Part shown: piece after piece, positions 53,124 to 62,151 of the stretch
Position numbering within the stretch: the stretch's first letter is position 1
Layout of the letters: each line of letters begins with the position of its first letter
Assembly (NCBI RefSeq): GCF_005144745.1
Contig: NZ_SWKK01000004.1
Span: 186,001 to 250,000, forward strand
DNA from: Flavobacterium sp. ASW18X
Lineage (GTDB): Bacteria; Bacteroidota; Bacteroidia; Flavobacteriales; Flavobacteriaceae
DNA: 64,000 bases
Direction of reading: 5' to 3'
Program-made: the position numbers and the translations under genes
Notes under the pieces: model-generated
What the model was told of the DNA's origin: nothing
Databases searched by the model: none
Seen by the model: only the letters and a program-made list of their open reading frames with translations

Positions 53124-53705
53124 ATGTACCAAGGATTAAAAGCGCATGTATCCCGTATTATTTCCCCTACCGCGGAGGAGATGGCTTTTTTTTGTACTAA
53201 GTTTAAGACACTAAACTTTCCTAAAAAATCAAATATAATTCACCCAGGGCAATATACAGACCACGAGTATTTTGTGGTAAAGGGTTGTCTAACTTCCTAC
53301 TATCTAGATAAGAAAGGGCATAAACATATTATTCAATTTGCTATAGAAGATTGGTGGATTGGCGATTTTGACGCTTTTTATAACCATAAGCCTTCTAAAT
53401 TATATGTAGAAGCACTTGAACCAGCAGAATTGTTAGCCATTAGTTATAAAGATTTGGAAGAAGTCTACCAAGAAGCACCTTTATTTGAACGGTATTTTAG
53501 GATTTTAGTTACAAGAGGTTTTATAACGCAGCAAGGACGTGTTTTAAGTACCTTAGAAAAATCTGCCCAAGAGCGTTATGAGGAGTTCTGCCAACGGTAT
53601 CCTACCATAGAAAAGAGAGTTCCCAATTATCAAATAGCTAATTATCTAGGTATCTCTGCAGAGAGTCTAAGTAGAATTAGGAAAAGATTAACGACTACCC
53701 ATTAA
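53124..53705 (+). CDS. Crp/Fnr family transcription regulator
   Basis: A 193-residue regulator with an N-terminal cyclic-nucleotide-binding-type barrel (FPKKSNIIHPGQYTDHEYFVVKGCLTSYYL, DWWIGDFDAFYNH) and a C-terminal winged helix. The recognition helix GISAESLSRIRKRL has the E-x-x-S-R pattern that in FNR and CRP reads TTGA/TGTGA half-sites. The N-terminal cysteines of an FNR-type Fe-S cluster are missing, so the signal is not oxygen through a cluster. An FNR-type box lies just 5 bases beyond its stop, before the old yellow enzyme gene, which suggests that operon is a target. Confidence 0.9.
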   Translation: MYQGLKAHVSRIISPTAEEMAFFCTKFKTLNFPKKSNIIHPGQYTDHEYFVVKGCLTSYYLDKKGHKHIIQFAIEDWWIGDFDAFYNHKPSKLYVEALEPAELLAISYKDLEEVYQEAPLFERYFRILVTRGFITQQGRVLSTLEKSAQERYEEFCQRYPTIEKRVPNYQIANYLGISAESLSRIRKRLTTTH

Positions 53706-53709
53706 GTTA

Positions 53710-53723
53710 TTGATGTAGGTCAA
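53710..53723 (+). promoter_or_regulatory. FNR-type binding site upstream of the old yellow enzyme operon
   Basis: TTGATGTAGGTCAA matches the FNR consensus TTGAT-N4-ATCAA at 9 of 10 bases. Its centre is about 41 bases before the start of transcription expected from the -7 element at 53746-53753, the class II activator position. Confidence 0.6.
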
Positions 53724-53745
53724 TATTTACCGTATAGCGTCTATC

Positions 53746-53753
53746 TAATTTTG
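53746..53753 (+). promoter_or_regulatory. -7 element of the old yellow enzyme operon
   Basis: TAATTTTG fits TAnnTTTG and ends 44 bases before the ATG at 53798. No good -33 is seen, as expected for an activator-dependent promoter. Confidence 0.55.
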
Positions 53754-53797
53754 AAACTATTGCCAACTTGGGCAAAACATCAAAAAAAAGCGCTACT

Positions 53798-54913
53798 ATG
53801 AAAAATACACAACCTCTTTTACAACCTTTAAAGCAAAACGGACTCTATTTAAATAATAGAGTGGTCATGGCTCCTATGACTAGGAGTAGAGCAGATAACC
53901 CCGAACTTAAACCAACAGCGGATTTACACGTGCCCTATTACAAACAACGTTCTGGTGCCGGTCTAATTATTACGGAGGGTTCTCCCGTTTCTAAAGAGGC
54001 TATAGGATACGTATTTACACCAGGTATTTTTACTCAAGAGCAGGTAAATGGTTGGAGAAAAGTTACTGCCGGGGTACATGAAAATGGAGGTAAAATTTTT
54101 ATTCAATTGTGGCACGTAGGGCGTATTTCTCATCCAGACTTTCACGAAGGTCAATTGCCTTTAGCGCCATCTGCTATTAATCCAGAAGCACAAGTGTATA
54201 CTCCAGAAGGTTTTAAGGATACTGTAACACCAAAGGCAATGACAAAAGAAGATATAGACAAAACGATATCTGATTTTAAAAAGGCAGCTGAAAATGCTAT
54301 GTTGGCTGGTTTTGATGGTGTGGAAATACATTCATCCAACGGCTATCTTTTCCATCAATTTTTCAACAAATGCTCTAATGTAAGAACAGATGAGTATGGC
54401 GGTAGTATAGAAAATAGAGTAAGATTCTTTTTTGAAGTTTTAGAGGCGGTAAAAAGTGTAATGCCTGCATCCAAGATAGGAGTACGTTTTAATCCTTCTA
54501 TGCATGGTATGATGGGAATGTCTGTTGACGAAGAAACCATACCTACTTTTGAGTATATCATTAATAGATTGAGTAAATACAACTTGGCTTATGTGCATTT
54601 ATCAGAACCGTTCACAGATGTTTCTGATGTACCTTTTGCGGTGACACAGATTGCCAAACATTTTAGGCCGATGTATAGCGGTAACCTAATTATTAATGCC
54701 GGATTTGACCAAGAAAAAGGAAATGAAGTTATTGAGACAGGAGAGGCAGATATGGTTGCTTTTGGTAAACCTTATATCAGTAATCCAGATTTAGTAGATA
54801 GATTTAAAAATAATATAGCATTGGCAGATTGGGATAAGGATACTTTTTACACTCAAGGAAAAGAGGGTTACTTAGATTATCCAACATATAAAGAGGAAAA
54901 ACAAGAAGCGTGA
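53798..54913 (+). CDS. Alkene reductase, old yellow enzyme family
   Basis: FMN enzyme that reduces activated C=C bonds of enones, maleimides or nitro compounds with NAD(P)H. The 371 residues form a TIM barrel with family motifs NRVVMAPMTRSRA, WHVGRISHP, the active-site VEIHSSNGYLFHQF (His-x-x-Asn pair and catalytic Tyr), RTDEYGGSIENR, and VAFGKPYISNPDL. The ATG at 53798 is chosen over a TTG at 53768. It is followed by an alcohol dehydrogenase gene after 23 bases, a pair suited to detoxifying reactive aldehydes and enones. Probably activated through the FNR-type box upstream. Confidence 0.93.
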   Translation: MKNTQPLLQPLKQNGLYLNNRVVMAPMTRSRADNPELKPTADLHVPYYKQRSGAGLIITEGSPVSKEAIGYVFTPGIFTQEQVNGWRKVTAGVHENGGKIFIQLWHVGRISHPDFHEGQLPLAPSAINPEAQVYTPEGFKDTVTPKAMTKEDIDKTISDFKKAAENAMLAGFDGVEIHSSNGYLFHQFFNKCSNVRTDEYGGSIENRVRFFFEVLEAVKSVMPASKIGVRFNPSMHGMMGMSVDEETIPTFEYIINRLSKYNLAYVHLSEPFTDVSDVPFAVTQIAKHFRPMYSGNLIINAGFDQEKGNEVIETGEADMVAFGKPYISNPDLVDRFKNNIALADWDKDTFYTQGKEGYLDYPTYKEEKQEA

Positions 54914-54936
54914 AACACGTATATTAAAAATTATAT

Positions 54937-55992
54937 ATGAATACAGAAACACATAAAGCGTACGGTGCAAGCAGTAATACAGCGGCATTGGAACCTATGC
55001 ATATAGAGAGAAGAGCAACGGGCGCAGAAGATGTAAAAATAGATATTTTATACTGTGGCATTTGCCATAGTGATATTCATCAAGTACGTAACGACTGGAA
55101 AAATTCTAAATACCCTGTAGTTCCAGGACATGAAATTATTGGCCGAGTGGTTGCCACAGGAGCTAATGTTACCAAATTTAAAGAAGGTGATTTAGTAGGA
55201 GTAGGTTGTATGGTAGATTCTTGTCAAGATTGTCCTTCTTGTCATAATCACTTAGAGCAATTTTGTGAAAATGGAACAATTTACACCTATAATAGCCCAG
55301 ATAAACACTTAGGAGGTTACACGTATGGAGGTTATTCCACAGGCGTAACGGTGCAACAAGATTTTGTGTTAAAGGTGCCAGACAATATAGATGCCAAGGG
55401 TGCCGCACCACTTTTATGTGCGGGTATTACCACATGGTCTCCTTTAAGTCACTGGAAAGTGAAAAAGGGGGATAAAGTAGGGATTATTGGTCTGGGAGGC
55501 CTGGGTCATATGGGGGTTAAGTTTGCCAATGCTCTAGGAGCGCATGTAGTTATGATAACCACATCGCCAGCAAAAGCAGAAGATGCCAAAACATTAGGCG
55601 CACATGAGGTGCTAATTAGCAAAGATGCTGAGGCTATGAAAGCACATGCAAATAGTTTTGATTTTATTTTAAACACAGTCCCGGTAGGGCATGATGTTAA
55701 CCCATATCTTTCTCTATTAAAAATAGATGCTACTATGGTTATGGTTGGTGCAGTAGAACCATTAGAAGCTGTTAACGGTGCTGGTTTAATTAGAGGTAGA
55801 AAACGTATTGCAGGGTCTTTAATCGGTGGTATTAAAGAAACACAAGAGATGTTAGATTTTTGTGGAGAGCATAACATTACAGCAGATGTAGAAATGGTTA
55901 ATATGCAAGATGTAAACAACGCCTTTGAACGTGTAATAAAGGCAGATGTTAAATATCGTTTTGTGATAGATATGGAATCACTTAAAAATTAG
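54937..55992 (+). CDS. Zinc-dependent NAD(P) alcohol dehydrogenase, cinnamyl alcohol/YahK type
   Basis: A 351-residue medium-chain dehydrogenase. Catalytic zinc ligands are Cys40 (CGICHSD) and His65-Glu66 (PGHEIIGR); the structural zinc has four cysteines within CMVDSCQDCPSCHNHLEQFC. The cofactor site is GLGGLGHMGVKFA. This is the CAD/YahK subgroup of broad aldehyde reductases, usually NADPH-linked. Second gene of the operon with the old yellow enzyme; a terminator follows. Confidence 0.93.
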   Translation: MNTETHKAYGASSNTAALEPMHIERRATGAEDVKIDILYCGICHSDIHQVRNDWKNSKYPVVPGHEIIGRVVATGANVTKFKEGDLVGVGCMVDSCQDCPSCHNHLEQFCENGTIYTYNSPDKHLGGYTYGGYSTGVTVQQDFVLKVPDNIDAKGAAPLLCAGITTWSPLSHWKVKKGDKVGIIGLGGLGHMGVKFANALGAHVVMITTSPAKAEDAKTLGAHEVLISKDAEAMKAHANSFDFILNTVPVGHDVNPYLSLLKIDATMVMVGAVEPLEAVNGAGLIRGRKRIAGSLIGGIKETQEMLDFCGEHNITADVEMVNMQDVNNAFERVIKADVKYRFVIDMESLKN

Positions 55993-56017
55993 GTGATTCT
56001 ACTTTTTGATTGATGGG

Positions 56018-56049
56018 AAACGGTCCTTTTTATAAGGGCCGTTTTTTTG
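56018..56049 (+). terminator. Terminator after the alcohol dehydrogenase gene
   Basis: AAACGGTCC pairs with GGGCCGTTT (one G-T pair), followed by a run of seven T. Confidence 0.85.
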
Positions 56050-56086
56050 TTTGGTAAATTAATGAGTTATCCTTTTGAAGATTAAT

Positions 56087-56094
56087 TATATTTG
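56087..56094 (+). promoter_or_regulatory. -7 element of the PQQ-type dehydrogenase gene
   Basis: TATATTTG, full TAnnTTTG match, ending 24 bases before the ATG at 56119. Confidence 0.55.
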
Positions 56095-56118
56095 AAAACC
56101 ACATTTAATACAGAGAAC

Positions 56119-57297
56119 ATGTTTCTAAAAAATTTTAAGCTATTAACCATAGTAGCATTACTAGCCTCAAGCTTTGCCTGTAAAAATCAAAATAAAAAAG
56201 CTACAGAGGTAGCTGTGGAAGAAAAGCCAGTTTACACCTCAAGTTTACCTTTGGATAGTTTGGTGATGCCAGAAGGTTTTAAAGTACACACTTTTGTAGA
56301 AAATTTAGATGGCGCACGTTCTATGGCAATGGGGGATAAAGGCACTTTATTTGTGGGTACCCGTACAGAGAATAAATTATATGCTGTAATAGATAGTGAT
56401 AATGATTTTGTTGCAGACAGAACCATAGTTTTAGACACCACCTTAGAAGTGCCTAATGGCATCGCTTTTAAAAACGGTGCATTGTATGTGGCAGAAGTAA
56501 ATAGGTTGCTGCGTTACGATAATATAGAAGAGCGTTTAGATAACCCACCCAAACCAGTTGTGATTTATGACGATTATCCAGATAAATTTCATCACGGGTG
56601 GAAGTATATAGCCTTTGGTCCTGATGATAAGTTATATGTACCCGTAGGTGCACCATGTAATATTTGTGATGATACAGATAAAGACGAACGGTTCGCAACC
56701 ATCACTCGTATGGACCTGGATGGAAGTAATAGAGAGATTGTGGCACGTGGGGTGCGTAATACCGTTGGGTTCACTTGGCACCCAGATACAGACCAACTGT
56801 GGTTTACAGATAATGGTAGAGATATGATGGGGGATGATGTGCCTCCTTGTGAATTAAATAAAGTCACAGAAATTGGTGCTCATTTTGGCTATCCATTTTG
56901 TCATGGCGGTACTATTGCAGACCCAGAATTTGGAGCAAAGCGTTCTTGTGATGAGTTTGTGCCACCAGTACAAAATCTTGGAGCCCATGTTGCGCCATTA
57001 GCGGTCAAATTTGTAGAAGGAACAATGTTCCCAGAAAAATACCAAAAGCAAATACTAATTGCAGAACATGGCAGCTGGAATCGGAGTGAAAAATCGGGTT
57101 ACCGTATAACTAAGGTAACACTAGAAGGGGATAAGGCCCTCAAGTATGAGCCTTTTATAGAAGGCTGGTTAAATCATGAAAACCAAACAAGATGGGGTAG
57201 ACCTGTAGATATGCTATTCTTAAAAGATGGTTCTTTACTAATTTCGGATGATTATGGGGACGCTGTTTACCGTATTTATGTAGAAGAACAATCTTAA
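56119..57297 (+). CDS. PQQ-dependent sugar dehydrogenase-like lipoprotein (sorbosone dehydrogenase family)
   Basis: A 392-residue exported lipoprotein (lipobox ASSFAC) with a six-bladed beta-propeller of the soluble glucose/sorbosone dehydrogenase family. Family signatures: VPNGIAFKNGALYVAEV, KFHHGWKYIAFGPDDKLYVPVGAPCN, GVRNTVGFTWHPDTDQLWFTDNG, LIAEHGSWNRSEKSGYR and GSLLISDDYGDAVYRI. It would oxidise sugars or aldehydes in the periplasm if PQQ is available; no PQQ synthesis gene is in the window. The ATG at 56119 is chosen because an upstream TTG lies within the -7 element. It overlaps the converging gene by 4 bases. Confidence 0.88.
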   Translation: MFLKNFKLLTIVALLASSFACKNQNKKATEVAVEEKPVYTSSLPLDSLVMPEGFKVHTFVENLDGARSMAMGDKGTLFVGTRTENKLYAVIDSDNDFVADRTIVLDTTLEVPNGIAFKNGALYVAEVNRLLRYDNIEERLDNPPKPVVIYDDYPDKFHHGWKYIAFGPDDKLYVPVGAPCNICDDTDKDERFATITRMDLDGSNREIVARGVRNTVGFTWHPDTDQLWFTDNGRDMMGDDVPPCELNKVTEIGAHFGYPFCHGGTIADPEFGAKRSCDEFVPPVQNLGAHVAPLAVKFVEGTMFPEKYQKQILIAEHGSWNRSEKSGYRITKVTLEGDKALKYEPFIEGWLNHENQTRWGRPVDMLFLKDGSLLISDDYGDAVYRIYVEEQS

Positions 57298-57962
57298 TTT
57301 TGTAGGGTTGCAGCGGTATTTATTTCTTCACCTTCTAAATGTTTATTAGGTTGTGGATTGGCATAAATATTTAACATAGCCTTACCTATTTTTGTGGTTG
57401 TAGTTACACTTTTAAGCTTTTCTAGAATTGGGAATATAGGTTTTGCTATTACATAAAACCAGTGGTATAGTTTGGTGCTAGAACGAATACCTTTTTCTGG
57501 TAGAATTATACCAGGCCTAAACATATAAGCATCTTTAAATCCTTTACCAAGTAAATAATTCTCGGTTTTGCCTTTTACACGGGCCCACATAACGCGTCCT
57601 TTTTCTGAGCTATCAGTACCTTGCCCACTAATATAGGTAAAGACCATATTAGGATTGTATACAAATAATGCATCTGCTAAAGCTTTGGTCATGGTATAGG
57701 TATAATGGGTAAATTCTTTTTCTGACTTTCCAGCAGAAGAAACCCCCATACAATGACAACATAAGTCAAAACCCTTTAAATGTGTTGCTATTGTAGAGAA
57801 ATCTGTAAAATCTTGATGCAACACTTCAGAAACTTTTGGGTAAGATTGTCCAATAGTACGTCTGCTAAGTAATAAAATGGCAGATACCTTAGGGTCTTTT
57901 ACGGCCTCTAAAAGCACCGCTTTACCAACCATTCCTGTAGCCCCTGTAATAATTACTTTCAT
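57294..57962 (-). CDS. NAD(P)-binding Rossmann-fold protein, epimerase-like
   Basis: A 222-residue protein with the dinucleotide-binding motif GATGMVGKAVLLEA at the start, then LLLSRRTIGQ, CHCMGVSSAGKSE, FTYISGQGTD and MFRPGIILPEKG. This is the NAD(P)H-binding/atypical short-chain dehydrogenase group related to HTATIP2-like proteins. No complete Tyr-x-x-x-Lys active site is evident, so it may be a redox sensor or reductase of unknown substrate. The only minus-strand gene of the redox block. The 169 bases between it and the next gene show nothing clear. Confidence 0.85.
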   Translation of the reverse strand: MKVIITGATGMVGKAVLLEAVKDPKVSAILLLSRRTIGQSYPKVSEVLHQDFTDFSTIATHLKGFDLCCHCMGVSSAGKSEKEFTHYTYTMTKALADALFVYNPNMVFTYISGQGTDSSEKGRVMWARVKGKTENYLLGKGFKDAYMFRPGIILPEKGIRSSTKLYHWFYVIAKPIFPILEKLKSVTTTTKIGKAMLNIYANPQPNKHLEGEEINTAATLQN

Positions 57963-58131
57963 TATTTTTTTGGATTAACTTCAATTTCAAAGTACGGATA
58001 GCGTATTTAATCTACAAGCCTTTTTAACAGAAATAAAAAAATCTAATTACGTAAATAGGAAATGGGTTAAGGATAAATTTAAAGTGGTCAAAGAGCAAAT
58101 AACAGTAGTGCTACCTTGTAGCTGCTATTAA

Positions 58132-58818
58132 ATGAAAAAGATTAAACAAATGGAATACACAGTAAATATTCAAGAAACAGGTTTCATTACGCATGATGTT
58201 TTGCAGATAAAAACAGACAGGCCTGCAAATTTTGATTTTACACCTGGCCAAGCTACAGAAGTAGCATTAAATAAAGAAGGCTATAAAAGCAAGAAGAGAC
58301 CGTTTACGTTTACCAGTTTGCCAAGTGATGGATTTTTACAATTCACTATTAAAATTTATCCAGAACACAATGGGGTTACGGATAAGTTGCAAACCTTAGA
58401 GGCTGGCGATGAGTTGATAATAAGTGATGCGTGGGGAGCAATTTCGTACAAAGGGCCAGGAACTTTTATAGCAGGTGGCGCAGGCATTACACCTTTCATA
58501 TCCATATTCAAGGATTTGGCGGCACAAAATCAATTGGAAGAAAATAGGCTTCTTTTTGCAAATAAGCGTGAAAGAGACATTGTTTTAGATTCGCAATTTA
58601 ATCAATGGTTAGGAGCAGATTTTATCAATATTCTATCAGAAGAGCAAAATCCAAAACATGCTCACGGACGTATAGACCAATCGTTTATTAAAGAGAATGC
58701 TGGTGACCTAGATAAAAACTTTTACGTCTGTGGTCCAGTACCGATGATTAATTCGGTTAAAGAAGACTTACAGGCCTTAGGTGTAACGAACAAACAAATA
58801 ATAACAGAAGATTTATAA
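58132..58818 (+). CDS. FAD-dependent flavodoxin/ferredoxin reductase-like protein
   Basis: A 228-residue reductase with an FAD domain (FTPGQATEVALNKEG, KRPFTFTSLP) and a pyridine-nucleotide domain (FIAGGAGITPFISIFKDL, FYVCGPVPMINSVKEDLQ). It lacks the C-terminal 2Fe-2S domain of vanillate-type reductases, so it should pass electrons to a separate partner. ATGs at 58132 and 58150 are both possible. First gene of a three-gene operon with an NAD(P)-binding protein and a peroxiredoxin-like protein. Confidence 0.88.
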   Translation: MKKIKQMEYTVNIQETGFITHDVLQIKTDRPANFDFTPGQATEVALNKEGYKSKKRPFTFTSLPSDGFLQFTIKIYPEHNGVTDKLQTLEAGDELIISDAWGAISYKGPGTFIAGGAGITPFISIFKDLAAQNQLEENRLLFANKRERDIVLDSQFNQWLGADFINILSEEQNPKHAHGRIDQSFIKENAGDLDKNFYVCGPVPMINSVKEDLQALGVTNKQIITEDL

Positions 58819-58825
58819 TAAAACT

Positions 58826-59452
58826 ATGGAAAGGATATTAGTGGCGGGAGCCAATGGAACAACAGGTAAACAAGTGGTAGAAATTTTAAATAATACAGAA
58901 GGATATGCGCCTGTGGCTATGGTGCGCAAGGAATCCCAAATGGAACAATTTAAGTCCAAAAATATTGATACGGTGTTGGGAGATTTGGAGAATGATTTAA
59001 GCCATGCGGTTCAAAACATTGATAAAGTCATATTCGCAGCGGGTTCTGGAGGTAAAAAAGTAGTTGCTGTGGATCAAGAAGGAGCCAAAAACCTTATAAG
59101 AGAAGCAGAAAAAGCTAACGTTAAAAAATTTGTTATGCTTAGTTCTATGGGGGCAGACGCACCTGAAAAGGCCGAAAAGTTACAGGATTATTTGAAAGCA
59201 AAACACAACGCGGACGAATTTTTGAAACAGAGTAAAGTACCCTATGCAATAGTAAGACCGGGTACTTTAAATAATGAAAGTGCTAAGGGGACTATCAAAA
59301 TTGGTGATTCTCTTGAAAAAAAGGGTGAAATTACGCGTGCAGATGTCGCAAATACGCTTGTAAGTTCTCTGAGAGAAAGCACGACTACCAATAAAACTTA
59401 CGAAATTTTACAAGGCGATTTAAAAATTGATGAAGCATTAAAACAGATATAA
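58826..59452 (+). CDS. NAD(P)-binding SDR-type protein (YwnB/NmrA-like)
   Basis: A 208-residue atypical short-chain dehydrogenase. The cofactor motif GANGTTGKQVVEIL is at the start, followed by VLGDLENDLSHAV, DKVIFAAGSGG, KFVMLSSMGAD and YAIVRPGTLN. Members of this group bind NADPH and often act as quinone or flavin reductases or as redox sensors. It starts 7 bases after the flavin reductase gene and ends 4 bases before the peroxiredoxin-like gene. Confidence 0.88.
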   Translation: MERILVAGANGTTGKQVVEILNNTEGYAPVAMVRKESQMEQFKSKNIDTVLGDLENDLSHAVQNIDKVIFAAGSGGKKVVAVDQEGAKNLIREAEKANVKKFVMLSSMGADAPEKAEKLQDYLKAKHNADEFLKQSKVPYAIVRPGTLNNESAKGTIKIGDSLEKKGEITRADVANTLVSSLRESTTTNKTYEILQGDLKIDEALKQI

Positions 59453-59456
59453 TAAC

Positions 59457-59966
59457 ATGTTAAAACCAAGAACAAAAGTACCAGAGTTAAATTTAAAACT
59501 AGTGAATGGTACAAGTTGGACTTTAAGCGAACAAACCCCTGACAATTTTACTATGGTAATTTTTTACCGTGGGTTGCATTGTCCTATTTGTAAAACATAT
59601 TTAGAAGAATTACAGACTAAATTAAAGGATTTTACAGCTAAAGGGGTTAATGTAATCGCTATAAGTTCTGATAGCGAAGAAAGGGCTAAAGAACAATACG
59701 ATAAATGGAAAATAGCAGACATTCCTTTGGGTTATAATTTTAGTATACAGAATGCCCGTGAATGGGGACTTTATGTGTCTAAAGGCATAAAAGATAAAGA
59801 GCCAGATATGTTTATTGAGCCAGGCTTGTTTTTGATTAAACCAGATGGTACACTATACAGTGCTTCTATACAAACAATGCCTTTTGCACGTCCAGAATTT
59901 GATGATTTACTTAATGCTATTGGCTACATTACTAAGAATGATTATCCTGCAAGAGGAGAAGCTTAA
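59457..59966 (+). CDS. Peroxiredoxin-like protein (AhpC/TSA-type)
   Basis: A 169-residue thioredoxin-fold protein. The active-site region is IFYRGLHCPICKTYLEEL, a C-x-x-C pair in the peroxiredoxin position, followed by VNVIAISSDSEERAKEQ and LFLIKPDGTLYSASIQTMPF. It probably reduces peroxides or disulfides; the C-x-x-C in place of the usual T-x-x-C makes the chemistry uncertain. Last gene of the three-gene operon, with a strong terminator after it. Confidence 0.87.
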   Translation: MLKPRTKVPELNLKLVNGTSWTLSEQTPDNFTMVIFYRGLHCPICKTYLEELQTKLKDFTAKGVNVIAISSDSEERAKEQYDKWKIADIPLGYNFSIQNAREWGLYVSKGIKDKEPDMFIEPGLFLIKPDGTLYSASIQTMPFARPEFDDLLNAIGYITKNDYPARGEA

Positions 59967-59986
59967 TTGAATAATTTAATACAAAG

Positions 59987-60012
59987 AAAAGCCCATGAAA
60001 ATGGGCTTTTTT
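59987..60012 (+). terminator. Terminator of the flavin reductase-peroxiredoxin operon
   Basis: AAAAGCCCAT at 59987-59996 pairs with ATGGGCTTTT at 60001-60010, closed by a GAAA tetraloop and followed by more T. The remaining 180 bases before 60197 show no further signal I can support. Confidence 0.92.
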
Positions 60013-60196
60013 AATAGCAGCTTGGCAATTTTGTTTAATTATTGATAAGCTAGTGAGGAATACGTTATTGATTCCAAAATTTTAACCATCATCTTTTACC
60101 TAGTCTGTAAATGTTGGGCCTATATAATCTATAAAAAGGTTTTTAACGTATATGTAATAATTGCCGTAAAATTGCGGAACCAAACTACGTGTAATA

Positions 60197-62143
60197 ATGA
60201 TTTTTTGTAAAAAGACGTATGTTCTTTCCTTAGCGCTACTCATGGCCTTTTTTGGTCAAGAAAAACTATTGGCGCAAGAACTAGAAAAATACAATGGCCC
60301 CTACAAAACAAAGAGCTATGCAGGTAAAGCTGCTTTTAGCTATACCGTGACGGAAAAAGACACTATTTTTAATGGGCCATTTAGCTTGCAGCGTTCTAGC
60401 TTAGATGCACTTGTTGCTAAAGAAGACAATTCTTTTTTAATAAAAGGTAATTTTAATCAAGGAACACCAGAAGGTAAATGGTTGTTTCAATTTGGAGAGT
60501 TTAAATCCAATCGCGAATCTGAGGTGGTAGATTACCAATATCGGGTTTTAATAAGTGGCATTCAAGAAGAAGCTAAAGGTTTGATTGCTAATGGCGAGCC
60601 AGATGGCGAATGGACTATAACTGTGCAAGAAATAGAAAATTCTGAGCAGATAGCCACCCTTTTTGAAAGTGCTATTAACTTTGAGGCAGGAATACCACAG
60701 CAAGGGTTTAGTATTTCTGATAAAAACAGCACCTTGGTGGGCCGCTTTTTAAGAGATGGATTGGCTCATGATGATTGGTCTTTGTTCTCTTCACAAAGTA
60801 GTTTAGGGGAAGAAACTTGGAAGTTTAAAGACGGAGTTCTTGCAACCATAGATAAAACAACCAAAAACGGAAATGAAACGATTCCAATTTTTGACTTTAA
60901 ACAAGGTGACTTTAAGACCATCAATTTGGATAAAAACTACCTGAAGTTGGTCGCACTTTATGAGGCACAACATGCCACATCATCTTCTCAAGTTCATGGC
61001 ATGGAAAAACTTTTAGCAAAAAATGCCGACTACTATGCCAAAATAGACGGAATTCTCACAGATTTGGGGAACGCAAATTTTAAACCAGACTTTAAAGTTA
61101 AAGTCCCATATTTCAAAATGGATTCTACCCAACAGGAAAAGTTAGATAATACATTTGCTGTAGTAGATTCACTTCTAATTTCCACAGCGGCTTTATTGGC
61201 AGATTCACATTTAAATATTCTAAAACGCTCCAATGAAGACGCTATGTTCCACTATAATGTATTAGAACGTTTGCAGCAGGAATACCTACTACCATTAAAG
61301 GAGCTTTCAAAACTAAATGGGCAGGGTTTACTCAATTATATATCTCCAAAGGAACTTTACGGCTATTTGTTTTCTGCAGATGCACCTCAGAAAGAATTTT
61401 TGGTCATGGTAGACTCTAAGGAAGAGAAAAAAGAGAAAGCCTTTGCGTTGAATAATGCTGACGATTTTGATTTTAATGGAGAGAATTTAGAAGCCATATT
61501 TAATATGTATGGTTTTGCAAAAGAAGGTGTAAATCTTACCCTCCTGGAGCTACAAAAAATTCTGCGTATAGAAAAAGGAGAACAAGAGTTAGTAGCTTTA
61601 GAAGAAGGGCTTATTGCCCAACAACAACAAATAGAAGGTTTATTAGATAGTTTGCCAAAAGACAAGTGGACTAGAGCTATAGAAGATATCAACAAAAAAA
61701 TGGAGCAAGGCCTTACGGATTATGCCAAACTACGGACTAATAAGGCGAAGCTTTCTTTCGCACAAAACCAAAAGGAATGTAATAATCAACTATTACTACT
61801 GGCCAATCAATTAGCGGCAATACCAATGCGACAACAAATTGTTGAAAAAGCGTATCTGGATCCTGTTTGGAATCCATTTATGGCTACGGTAATGGAAGAA
61901 GAGGTAAAAAAGCGGATTACCGCCGCCTATAAAAAGGTGTTGTTGCCATATTTTATTGAAACCACCAAAGCTTCTATGGATTGCAATACAGCAGCGCAAT
62001 TGGCGCAAGACCTAGAATTTACCCACAAAAGTATGCTTCAGTTACGCGAAAAAGAGACAAAGAAATTAGAGAAGAAACTCAAACGAGAGAATAATCCTAA
62101 AACCGTCCTCCAATTGTTTCATCAATTTACCAACGCCAAATAA
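60197..62143 (+). CDS. Large exported protein with MORN-like strands and coiled coil, function unknown
   Basis: A 648-residue protein with a signal peptide ending near LLAQE. Residues about 35-215 contain repeated G-x-F/W turns (GPFSLQRSS, GNFNQGTPEGKWLFQFGEF, GLIANGEPDGEWTI, GRFLRDGLAHDDWSLF), like YwqK/MORN variants. The remaining 400 residues are helical and highly charged (LEEGLIAQQQQIEGLLDSL, LREKETKKLEKKLKREN). No enzyme motif and no named family is recognised. First gene of a run that continues with DUF2490 and MORN proteins at 8- and 5-base gaps. Confidence 0.7.
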   Translation: MIFCKKTYVLSLALLMAFFGQEKLLAQELEKYNGPYKTKSYAGKAAFSYTVTEKDTIFNGPFSLQRSSLDALVAKEDNSFLIKGNFNQGTPEGKWLFQFGEFKSNRESEVVDYQYRVLISGIQEEAKGLIANGEPDGEWTITVQEIENSEQIATLFESAINFEAGIPQQGFSISDKNSTLVGRFLRDGLAHDDWSLFSSQSSLGEETWKFKDGVLATIDKTTKNGNETIPIFDFKQGDFKTINLDKNYLKLVALYEAQHATSSSQVHGMEKLLAKNADYYAKIDGILTDLGNANFKPDFKVKVPYFKMDSTQQEKLDNTFAVVDSLLISTAALLADSHLNILKRSNEDAMFHYNVLERLQQEYLLPLKELSKLNGQGLLNYISPKELYGYLFSADAPQKEFLVMVDSKEEKKEKAFALNNADDFDFNGENLEAIFNMYGFAKEGVNLTLLELQKILRIEKGEQELVALEEGLIAQQQQIEGLLDSLPKDKWTRAIEDINKKMEQGLTDYAKLRTNKAKLSFAQNQKECNNQLLLLANQLAAIPMRQQIVEKAYLDPVWNPFMATVMEEEVKKRITAAYKKVLLPYFIETTKASMDCNTAAQLAQDLEFTHKSMLQLREKETKKLEKKLKRENNPKTVLQLFHQFTNAK

Positions 62144-62151
62144 TCGCATCT

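Noticed and set aside
55506-55919. 137-codon minus-strand frame inside the alcohol dehydrogenase gene
   Set aside because: The plus strand encodes an intact zinc alcohol dehydrogenase with all motifs, so this is a shadow.
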